Source of the DNA: Pseudomonadales bacterium
GTDB lineage: Bacteria > Pseudomonadota > Gammaproteobacteria > Pseudomonadales > Pseudohongiellaceae
Length of the DNA: 32,486 nt
Direction of reading: 5' to 3'
NCBI GenBank assembly: GCA_023257855.1
Contig: JALRBG010000142.1
Location: 1-32,486 of the forward strand
The notes below the pieces were generated by a model that was given only the letters and a program-made list of their open reading frames with translations, searched no databases and was not told the origin of the DNA. Below are positions 8,753-15,027 of the stretch, one piece after another; position 1 is the stretch's first letter; each line of letters begins with the position of its first letter. Both the position numbers and the translations under genes were made by a program.

Positions 8753-9004
8753 ATGATGAAACCGTTTGCCAGCATACTCGCGACCTGGCTGTTGGCGTCC
8801 CTGCCCCTGCTGGCTGCCGAGGATGACAGCAGCGAAGGTACTGCAGCGGAACCGGAACAGCCGGCAGCAGTCACCGGGACAGAAGCGCCGGACCCGGACA
8901 GCGGGCTGACACCGCCGCCAAGCGAAGATCCGGCGAGCGAGGATTTTGTTCCCAGCATTCGTATCACCGAGGATTTGCCCGTGGCGTTCCCGGTGGACAT
9001 CTGA
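8753..9004 (+). CDS. small exported protein of unknown function
   Basis: 83 residues, beginning two bases after the stop of the PEGA/SUMF1 gene (ATG 8753 or 8756). A clear signal peptide (FASILATWLLASLPLLAA) is followed by an acidic, Pro/Glu-rich, probably disordered segment and a more hydrophobic C-terminus, SIRITEDLPVAFPVDI. No Cys follows the signal, so a soluble periplasmic protein is expected. I do not recognise a family. The position between the PEGA/SUMF1 and MotA-like genes, with tight spacing, argues that it is real and works with them; the C-terminal motif may be a docking tail. Confidence 0.7.
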   Translation: MMKPFASILATWLLASLPLLAAEDDSSEGTAAEPEQPAAVTGTEAPDPDSGLTPPPSEDPASEDFVPSIRITEDLPVAFPVDI

Positions 9005-9043
9005 GGCACGCAACACAGAGCAACCCAACAACAAGGCTAGAGC

Positions 9044-9862
9044 ATGAAACAACAGGGCATCATTTCCGATTTCATTTACCAGGTCTTCGCGCTGATCATT
9101 TCGGTCATCGTGGTTCACGCGGTCTATGTCGCCGTCATTCGGCCCAGTGCCGATGCCGTGATGGAGCAGCAGGCAGCCCAGCAGGCCATCGATCCCGACT
9201 ATGTCGGTGAGCGCTCCCTGTTCGTGGTAATGAAGGACTACGAGCAGGAGACCTGTATCATCCTGATGTTCTGGGCGATGTCGATCATCGGCCTGAAGAT
9301 CATGCGCAACCGCAACGAGAACAACCTGCTGCAGCGCCGGCTGCTGAATCTCTCCGAAGGCATGAGCATCCTGCCCGAGGACGCCCGCGATTATGCGCGG
9401 CCTGTGCAGGCCCTGCCGGCCGCGGAACGCGAGTTCCTGCTGCCACGCGCCGTGCTGGCGGCATTGCAGCGTTTCGGCTCGACCCGCAGCATCACCGACG
9501 TCGCAGCAGTTATCAAGGATATCTGCAGCACGGAGGCGGAACGGCTGGAAAGCGAACTCACCATCGTGAGATACATTGCCTGGGCCATTCCCTCCATCGG
9601 CTTCCTTGGCACCGTGCGCGGTATCGGTGAAGCGCTCGGGCAGGCGCACCGTGCCGTCAGCGGCGACATCGTCGGTGTCACGGTCAGCCTGGGCGTGGCG
9701 TTCAACTCGACGTTCATCGCCCTGGTGGTCAGCATCCTCATCATGTTTTTGTTGTACCAGCTGCAGCTGATGCAGGACAGGCTGGTGCTCGACACGCAGA
9801 ATTACTGCGACAACTACCTGATCAGGCACCTGCAGGTACCGGAGAAGGATGAGCACCAGTGA
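9044..9862 (+). CDS. MotA/TolQ/ExbB-family ion channel subunit
   Basis: 272 residues with four predicted membrane helices: about 11-33, 70-87, 176-197 and 208-238, with a large cytoplasmic region (90-170) between helices 2 and 3, as in MotA rather than three-helix TolQ. The signature core is present: AIPSIGFLGTVRGIGEAL (181-198) and GVTVSLGVAFNSTFIALVVS (211-230). In ExbB/TolQ the corresponding helices line the ion path and carry two conserved Thr; Thr190 (FLGTV) and Thr223 (NSTFIAL) fit those positions. Family members form pentamers around two TolR/ExbD/MotB-type subunits and turn ion flow into motion. The partners are evidently the two TM-VWA proteins encoded downstream. The stop overlaps the next start by four bases (GTGA), implying translational coupling. 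Confidence 0.9.
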   Translation: MKQQGIISDFIYQVFALIISVIVVHAVYVAVIRPSADAVMEQQAAQQAIDPDYVGERSLFVVMKDYEQETCIILMFWAMSIIGLKIMRNRNENNLLQRRLLNLSEGMSILPEDARDYARPVQALPAAEREFLLPRAVLAALQRFGSTRSITDVAAVIKDICSTEAERLESELTIVRYIAWAIPSIGFLGTVRGIGEALGQAHRAVSGDIVGVTVSLGVAFNSTFIALVVSILIMFLLYQLQLMQDRLVLDTQNYCDNYLIRHLQVPEKDEHQ

Positions 9863-11190
9863 GTACCCATATCATCGAACTGAATGACCGCAACCTCAGG
9901 TTGCGCAGCCAGGATGATATCCTGGTGCAGAGTCCGGGCTTCGCCAACATCGCGGAGAAAAAGCCGCGCTTCGGTGAAGAGGCTCGCCGCATCGCCCGCC
10001 TGCATCCGCGCCAGACCTTCACCCAGTTCTGGTCACAGCTCAGTCTCGACCCGCTGGCAAACGCCAACGATCACTTTCGCCACCATGCCGACCTGGCTTT
10101 CGCCCATCTCAACGACATTTTTAACGACGTTGCCAGCCAGCAGGGAAAGAAGGACGAAGTGATCTTTGCGGTACCCAGCAACTACAATCGCAACCAGTTA
10201 TCGATACTGCTCGGCCTCGTGCAGTCCTGTGAATTCGATGCTGTTGGTCTCGTGGATTTGCCCCTGCTGGTCGCCGGCAATGCCGACAGCCGCGAAATGA
10301 TCGTGTACCTGGACATCCAGTTGCACCAGTCCGTGCTGACCACCTTTACCGCGGGCGATGGCAAGGTCACCAGGAACAAGGTCGTGCAGATTCCCGGTAC
10401 GGGACTGCTCGCCCTGCATGATGCCTGGGTAAACATGGTGACTGATGAGTTCATCAAGCAGAGCCGCTTCGACCCCCAGCACAATGCCGAAACTGAGCAG
10501 TACGTCTACAACCAGCTCGAGGAATGGATCGCCAAGGCGCAGCGCGACAACGAAATCCTCATGGAGATCAACAACAAGGGCTCCGTGTTCCAGGCGCGCG
10601 TGAACCGCGGCCACTTCGAACAGCGGACGCGCAACATCTTCGGCCGCATCAAGACGGAACTGGAAGGCCTGGCCGGCGGGCAATACGCCCTGCACTTACC
10701 CGATACCCAGGCCGGTTTGCCGGGAATCGACCTGTACCTGAACAACCTCCAGGCCGTGAATGAATCCATGCTGATGGAAAACTGTTTCCGGCACATGGAC
10801 CACATCAAGGGCAAACCGGGATCACTGAGTTTTGTCACCAGCCTGCCAACCAGCACAACCCCGGCCAGCAAGGGGGCCACTGCAAGTGAAAGCCACGCGC
10901 CCTCGCATGTCCTGATCAACAACAAGGCCTATGCCCTGCCGGCATTTCTGGCCTACGGCCCCGTTAACGGCAGCGCTGCCGGTGCGGGTGCCATCCAGGT
11001 TGCAGCGGCCGGCGGCAGCGGCGAGATCCGCCTGTCGCTTTCCGACCAGGGTGCGGTTCTCGACTACCAGGGCGTCGGCAGCATAGAGCTCAACGGCAGC
11101 AAGGCCGCCGCCCGCGAAACCCTCAAGCTGGGCGATGTCATCAGCCTGCCCGGATCCAATACCACCTTGCGCCTGATAAAGGTGACGTAA
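9859..11190 (+). CDS. degenerate HSP70/actin-fold protein with FHA-like C-terminus
   Basis: 443 residues, no signal or membrane helix, so cytoplasmic. It starts at GTG 9859, overlapping the channel gene stop, with AAGGAT at 9845-9850. The layout recalls HSP70-family actin-fold proteins: an N-terminal beta hairpin (IIELNDRNLRLRSQDD), a VIFAVPSNYNRNQLSILLG segment like the HSP70 VPA strand-helix (about 103-121), then EFDAVGLVDLPLLVAG and YLDIQLHQSVLTTF where HSP70 has its second phosphate motif. The Gly-rich phosphate motifs (DLGTT, DLGGGTFD) are not conserved, so ATPase activity is doubtful. The last 80 residues (GVGSIELNGSKAAARETLKL, then GDVISLPGSNTTLRL) resemble the end of an FHA domain, without its phosphothreonine-binding GR/SxxH residues visible. 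Likely role: cytoplasmic adaptor or regulator of the motor. The fold assignment is inference. Confidence 0.6.
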   Translation: MSTHIIELNDRNLRLRSQDDILVQSPGFANIAEKKPRFGEEARRIARLHPRQTFTQFWSQLSLDPLANANDHFRHHADLAFAHLNDIFNDVASQQGKKDEVIFAVPSNYNRNQLSILLGLVQSCEFDAVGLVDLPLLVAGNADSREMIVYLDIQLHQSVLTTFTAGDGKVTRNKVVQIPGTGLLALHDAWVNMVTDEFIKQSRFDPQHNAETEQYVYNQLEEWIAKAQRDNEILMEINNKGSVFQARVNRGHFEQRTRNIFGRIKTELEGLAGGQYALHLPDTQAGLPGIDLYLNNLQAVNESMLMENCFRHMDHIKGKPGSLSFVTSLPTSTTPASKGATASESHAPSHVLINNKAYALPAFLAYGPVNGSAAGAGAIQVAAAGGSGEIRLSLSDQGAVLDYQGVGSIELNGSKAAARETLKLGDVISLPGSNTTLRLIKVT

Positions 11191-12320
11191 TGGCAAATAG
11201 CCGTGCGGCCAAGCGCGAATTCAACCCCATCAGCCTGTCTTTCCTGGACGTAATGTCCTGCGGCTTCGGTGCGGTTGTACTGATCTTCCTCATCCTCGAC
11301 CACTCCACCAGCGTCAGGAACCAGGTGGACAATCCGGACCTGGCCGCCGAGATCAACCTGCTCAATGAAGAGATCAGCGACGGCGAGCAAAACCTGGTAC
11401 GCGTCCGCAACACGATTTCCGACGTGGACTTCCAGATGGTCGAGGCCCAGGGCCTGGCCCGTTCCATACAGCAGGAGATAGACAACTTCCTGGAGGAACT
11501 CGCGCAGCTGGAAAACTCCACGCTTGCCAAGGAAGAAAGCGTTGAACAGCTGAAGGCGGACATCCAGAACCTGGAAGAGGAGCTGGAAAGACTGCGTGGG
11601 GCGCAGGACTCCTTCACAGGCAACTTCATTCGCCCCTATGTCGGCGACGGCAATCGCCAGTACCTGACCGGCCTCATTCTCGGCGGCAGCCGCATCCTGG
11701 TCCTGGTGGACACTTCCGCCAGCATGCTGGATAACACCATCGTCAATATCATCCGCCGCCGCAACATGTCCGAAGACACCAAGATCAATTCACCCAAGTG
11801 GGTGGGCGTGCGCAAGATCGTCGACTGGCTGACCACCCAGCTGCCTCCGCCCAGCCAGTACCAGATCTACACTTTCAACGAGGATGTCCAGCCACTGGTT
11901 CCCGGTACCCTGGGCTCCTGGCTGGAGGTGGCCGACGAGGCCCAGCTGAACGAAGCCGTGAACAACCTGAACGCCACCGTACCGGCCAACGGCACCAACA
12001 TGGAACGGGTCTTCCAGGCCGTAGCAGCCATGAACCCCTTGCCGGACAATATCTACCTGATCACCGACGGCCTGCCGACGCTGGGTTCCATGGATAGCGG
12101 CTTTTTTAACCGCCGTGACGACGACGGCAACCAGAACACGGTATCCGGGCGTGAACGTGAAGCCATTTTCCGGACGGCCCTGGGGGAATTACCTTCGGGA
12201 ATTCCGGTCAACGTGGTATTGGCGCCGCTCGAGGGCGACCCGATGGCGGCATCACTGTACTGGAAACTGGCCGTCTCCACGGGCGGCTCGTTCCTGAGCC
12301 CGTCCCGGGACTGGCCATAG
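11190..12320 (+). CDS. TolR/ExbD-like transmembrane helix + coiled coil + VWA domain protein (copy 1)
   Basis: 376 residues; its ATG overlaps the previous stop (TAATG). Residues 13-37 (ISLSFLDVMSCGFGAVVLIF) form one membrane helix whose beginning matches the TolR/ExbD motif (P-[FL]-[IL]-D-V-[ML]); Asp20 sits where the proton-carrying Asp lies in ExbD/TolR/MotB. A long charged coiled coil follows (about 50-140), then a von Willebrand A domain (165-376) with an apparently complete metal-ion-dependent adhesion site: DTSAS (174-178), the Thr of NGTN (267-270) and ITDGLPT (291-297). Topology is N-in with a periplasmic VWA. Known family partners end in OmpA-like or short periplasmic domains, so a VWA output is unusual. 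It probably assembles with the MotA-like protein and with copy 2 as the moving axle of the motor. Confidence 0.88.
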   Translation: MANSRAAKREFNPISLSFLDVMSCGFGAVVLIFLILDHSTSVRNQVDNPDLAAEINLLNEEISDGEQNLVRVRNTISDVDFQMVEAQGLARSIQQEIDNFLEELAQLENSTLAKEESVEQLKADIQNLEEELERLRGAQDSFTGNFIRPYVGDGNRQYLTGLILGGSRILVLVDTSASMLDNTIVNIIRRRNMSEDTKINSPKWVGVRKIVDWLTTQLPPPSQYQIYTFNEDVQPLVPGTLGSWLEVADEAQLNEAVNNLNATVPANGTNMERVFQAVAAMNPLPDNIYLITDGLPTLGSMDSGFFNRRDDDGNQNTVSGREREAIFRTALGELPSGIPVNVVLAPLEGDPMAASLYWKLAVSTGGSFLSPSRDWP

Positions 12321-12370
12321 GTCAGGGAAAGAGGAAAGAAAAGCTACTTTCATTTACCTTAATGTAAACC

Positions 12371-13372
12371 ATGGCACGCAGAGAAACTGAAACATTCAAC
12401 ATTTCCTTCCTGGATGTCATGTCTTGTGGCTTCGGGGCTATCATCCTGTTGCTGATGATCACCAAGTCGTCGGCACCGACCCCGCTGGAAATATCCGATA
12501 CCCCGAGAGAGGGGAGTGTGCTGGAGCTGCAGCGCCAGCTCTTCGAGATCCGTGGTGAAACCAACATCCTCAACCGAGACCTCAATGCCAAACATGAGCA
12601 GCTGTCCCAGTACGAGGAGCGCATTGCCCGCCTGCGCCGGGAGCTGAGCACGCTCCGCGGCCAGTTCAACAGCACCAACCAGCAGTCCACCGTCGACGAA
12701 ATCCTGGAAGGCCAGCTGGCTATTGCCCGGCAGGAGCTCACCGACGAGATGCGCCGGCTGCAGGCCAACCTTGACCAGGAGCGCCTGGACGATTCCGTGG
12801 GCGGCGTACCCGTGGACAGCGAGTACATTATCTTCCTGATCGACACTTCGGGCAGTATGTTCAATTACAGCTGGTCGCGCATGCTCGAGGTCATGGTGGA
12901 CACCCTCGATATCTACCCCGAGGTCAAGGGCATCCAGGTAATGAACGACATGGGTGAATACCTGTTTTCCAGCTTTCGCGGGGACTGGATCCCGGATACC
13001 CCGGCCAGGCGCCAGGCCATCCTCCAGCGCCTCAGGACCTGGAATCCCTTCAGTAATTCCAGCCCGGTGGAAGGCATCACGGCCGCCATCCGCACGTACT
13101 ACGATCCGGGCAAGAAAATCAGCCTGTACGTGCTCGGGGACGAGTTTCCGCCCGCCAGCGGCTCGATTCGGGAAGTCATAGACACCGTGGACAGGATAAA
13201 TGTGGAAAATGCAAACGGCGACCGCCTGGTACGCATCCACGGCATCGGTTTCCCCGTATATTTCTCCCAGCCGGACCGCTACCAGGCCACCGGCGAACGC
13301 TTTGCCACCCTCATGAGGGAGCTGGCCCGCAAAAACGGCGGCACCTTCGTGGGACTGAACGATTTTTACTAG
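12371..13372 (+). CDS. TolR/ExbD-like transmembrane helix + coiled coil + VWA domain protein (copy 2)
   Basis: 333 residues, 50 bases after copy 1, with no Shine-Dalgarno close to ATG 12371 (a purine-rich stretch sits about 35 bases upstream). The N-terminus FNISFLDVMSCGFGAIILLL (9-28) is nearly the same as in copy 1, including the Asp (Asp15) and the CGFGA motif. A coiled coil covers about 48-140. The VWA domain (150-333) has a DTSGSM metal site (158-163), with LGDEF (255-259) where copy 1 has ITDG. Outside the first 30 residues the two proteins are only distantly alike, which suggests an old duplication and a heterodimer rather than redundancy. It is probably a second axle subunit of the same ion-driven complex. 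Confidence 0.87.
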   Translation: MARRETETFNISFLDVMSCGFGAIILLLMITKSSAPTPLEISDTPREGSVLELQRQLFEIRGETNILNRDLNAKHEQLSQYEERIARLRRELSTLRGQFNSTNQQSTVDEILEGQLAIARQELTDEMRRLQANLDQERLDDSVGGVPVDSEYIIFLIDTSGSMFNYSWSRMLEVMVDTLDIYPEVKGIQVMNDMGEYLFSSFRGDWIPDTPARRQAILQRLRTWNPFSNSSPVEGITAAIRTYYDPGKKISLYVLGDEFPPASGSIREVIDTVDRINVENANGDRLVRIHGIGFPVYFSQPDRYQATGERFATLMRELARKNGGTFVGLNDFY

Positions 13373-13412
13373 GACCCGTGGAAGCCCCGGAAACCGGGAT
13401 ATTCCGCGGATA

Positions 13413-13440
13413 TTGATGTAACCGCAAACTGGAGTACACT
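13413..13440 (+). promoter_or_regulatory. predicted sigma-70 promoter for the lipoprotein gene at 13506
   Basis: TTGATG (13413-13418) and TACACT (13435-13440) are separated by 16 bases. A transcript from here would have a leader of about 60 bases that contains the hairpin described separately. The position just after the second VWA gene suggests that the lipoprotein/protease genes can be transcribed apart from the motor cluster. Confidence 0.5.
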
Positions 13441-13450
13441 AGGGAGCCCA

Positions 13451-13495
13451 CCTCCGGAAACCGGCAGAACCCTGCGTTTTCCGTGCAACAGGAGG
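13451..13495 (+). promoter_or_regulatory. leader hairpin reaching the Shine-Dalgarno of the 13506 gene
   Basis: CGGAAA (13455-13460) pairs with TTTCCG (13478-13483), enclosing an inner GCAG/CTGC stem (13464-13467 with 13472-13475). In addition CCTC (13451-13454) can pair with GAGG (13492-13495), which is the core of the AGGAGG ribosome binding site. The structure could partly mask the binding site; the outer stem has an 8-base bulge and may be weak. Confidence 0.35.
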
Positions 13496-13505
13496 GTAAG
13501 ATTTT

Positions 13506-14159
13506 ATGATCACCAGAGTTAGCCTATCGCAATTGCCACAGGCCGCCAGGACGCTCTTCCTGCCGGTTGCCATTATTTTGCTGGTCTCCTGCTCGGCGGC
13601 CACCATCGATATCAGTGGCACCTACCCCGCCCCGCTGGTGCAGAAGCTGCCGCTGACGGTCGGGGTTTACTATGATGATGCTTTCACCAACTACAGCTTC
13701 ATCGAGATCAACGACAACACCGGCGATGACCAGTACATCATCAATTCCGGCGCCTCGCAGGTCGAACTCTTCAATACCATGCTGCCGGCGGTTTTCGAGC
13801 AGGTTGTCCACCTGGACAGCATCGACAGCGCCGCCAACTTCAACAACCTCGACGCCGTGTTTGTGCCCGCTATCGAGGAGTTCCAGGTTGGCCTGCCCCA
13901 GAAGACCCGCCTGAACGTTTACGAGATCTGGGTGAAGTACAACATGCGCCTGGCCAAGGCCAACGGCGACTACATTGCCGACTGGGTAATGACGGCTTAC
14001 GGCAAGTCGCCGGAAGAAACATTCCAGTCCGTGGATGCCGGCGTCAACGATGCCGCCAACGTTGCCCTGCGCGACCTGGCCGCCAGTTTCACCCTCGGTT
14101 TCAGCAACATCCCCGAAGTGAATGAATGGCTGCGGTCGCAGAATGCGCTCGCGGACTGA
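13506..14159 (+). CDS. predicted outer-membrane lipoprotein
   Basis: 217 residues with a strong AGGAGG ribosome binding site (13490-13495). The signal sequence ends in the lipobox LVSC (Cys29), with Ser at +2, predicting the outer membrane. The mature part (PLTVGVYYDDAFTNYSF, a central NFNNLDAVFVPAIEEFQVG, and NVYEIWVKYNMRLAKANGDY) alternates strands and helices in the way small CsgG/YajG-like lipoproteins do, ending in a long helix. I cannot name the family. It has its own likely promoter, directly after the VWA genes, and is followed by another lipoprotein, so it may be an accessory outer-membrane part of the motor system; this is inferred from position only. Confidence 0.8.
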   Translation: MITRVSLSQLPQAARTLFLPVAIILLVSCSAATIDISGTYPAPLVQKLPLTVGVYYDDAFTNYSFIEINDNTGDDQYIINSGASQVELFNTMLPAVFEQVVHLDSIDSAANFNNLDAVFVPAIEEFQVGLPQKTRLNVYEIWVKYNMRLAKANGDYIADWVMTAYGKSPEETFQSVDAGVNDAANVALRDLAASFTLGFSNIPEVNEWLRSQNALAD

Positions 14160-14298
14160 CAGGATCCGGACAACAACAAAGCAATAATTGAATTAATAAA
14201 AGATATTTGAAGGGAAATAAGCGGTTTTATCCAGGAAGTTGAAAAGGCAAAACAGCAACGACATGTAAACGCCACATACCGATCGCAGAGTTATCGCC

Positions 14299-14976
14299 AT
14301 GAGTACAATCGCTACATTCAAACAACTAGTCCGTCTGGTATTCGCCCTTCCGGCAGCTGCCATAATCAGCAGTTGCACCACTACTGAAATCGACGAATTC
14401 CGGCAAAGTGCCACCACCATCGGTGAGAATGAAAGCATCGTCATTCTCGGCCGGCGCCAGAACAACAATTACGAAACCGAGGGAAGCTTTGTCGACTGTG
14501 TCGCGAACGTGGTCGCCAGCGGCCAGAACGGCATCAACGTGGTAAACGAGCAGGAATTCCTCGATGCCATGTTTCCCTTCTTCGAGCCCCGCACGGCACC
14601 CATGCGCACCGGTCACCTCGAGCAGCTCATGGCCGTCGACATCGCCGCGCAGAAAATAGAAGAATTCGGCATCGAGTACATCGTCTGGCTGGACGGCATC
14701 ACCCAGCGTTCCGACCAGTCCGGTTCCATCTCCTGCACCATCGGTCCGGGCGGCGGCGGCTGTTTCGGTTTCGGCACCTGGTCCGATGATTCCAACTTCG
14801 AGGCGGAAATCTGGGACATGGATACTCTCTCGACCGTCGGCTCTATCAGCACCGAAGCCAACGGCCAGTCGTACATGCCTGCCGTGGTAGTGCCCATCCC
14901 GCTGATCGCCAGGGTCGAAGCCAACGCCTGCAGCGGCCTGGGCAACCAGCTCAAGCAATTCATCAACGGCACCTGA
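14299..14976 (+). CDS. predicted outer-membrane lipoprotein, cysteine-containing
   Basis: 225 residues. The signal sequence ends in IISSC (Cys26), with Thr at +2, so outer-membrane sorting is expected. The mature protein begins with a segment including ESIVILGRRQNNNYET, then DCVANVV, and has a Gly/Cys-rich loop SISCTIGPGGGGCFGFGTW; four further cysteines (in DCV, SCT, GCF and ACS) may form disulfides. The alternating strand/helix pattern is compatible with a CsgG/TolB-N-like fold, but I do not recognise the family. The 139 bases upstream are AT-rich and lack a clear ribosome binding site or promoter, so the start is the best available rather than proven. Confidence 0.75.
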   Translation: MSTIATFKQLVRLVFALPAAAIISSCTTTEIDEFRQSATTIGENESIVILGRRQNNNYETEGSFVDCVANVVASGQNGINVVNEQEFLDAMFPFFEPRTAPMRTGHLEQLMAVDIAAQKIEEFGIEYIVWLDGITQRSDQSGSISCTIGPGGGGCFGFGTWSDDSNFEAEIWDMDTLSTVGSISTEANGQSYMPAVVVPIPLIARVEANACSGLGNQLKQFINGT

Positions 14977-14987
14977 AACGCCGGCGT

Positions 14988-15004
14988 CTTAATATTTGAT
15001 TAAG
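14988..15004. promoter_or_regulatory. AT-rich inverted repeat upstream of the M48 protease gene
   Basis: CTTAAT-ATTTG-ATTAAG is a perfect 6-base inverted repeat 24 bases before the protease start. It is followed by CTTTATT, but the stem is AT-only apart from its end pair, so an operator or promoter element is as likely as a terminator. Confidence 0.3.
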
Positions 15005-15027
15005 CTTTATTCCGTTAGGATGTAACC

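Noticed and set aside
7066-9856. Long minus-strand frames opposite the PEGA/SUMF1 and MotA-like genes
   Set aside because: The plus-strand frames carry clear domains and membrane helices; the antisense products do not.
9044-13372. Zorya-type phage defence system
   Set aside because: A MotA-like subunit is present, but the partner ends in VWA rather than OmpA-like domains and no ZorC/D/E-type helicase or nuclease is in the window.
13386-13398. CCCGG-AAA-CCGGG hairpin after the second VWA gene as a terminator
   Set aside because: It has a 5-base stem but no T-run after it; termination here is not supported.
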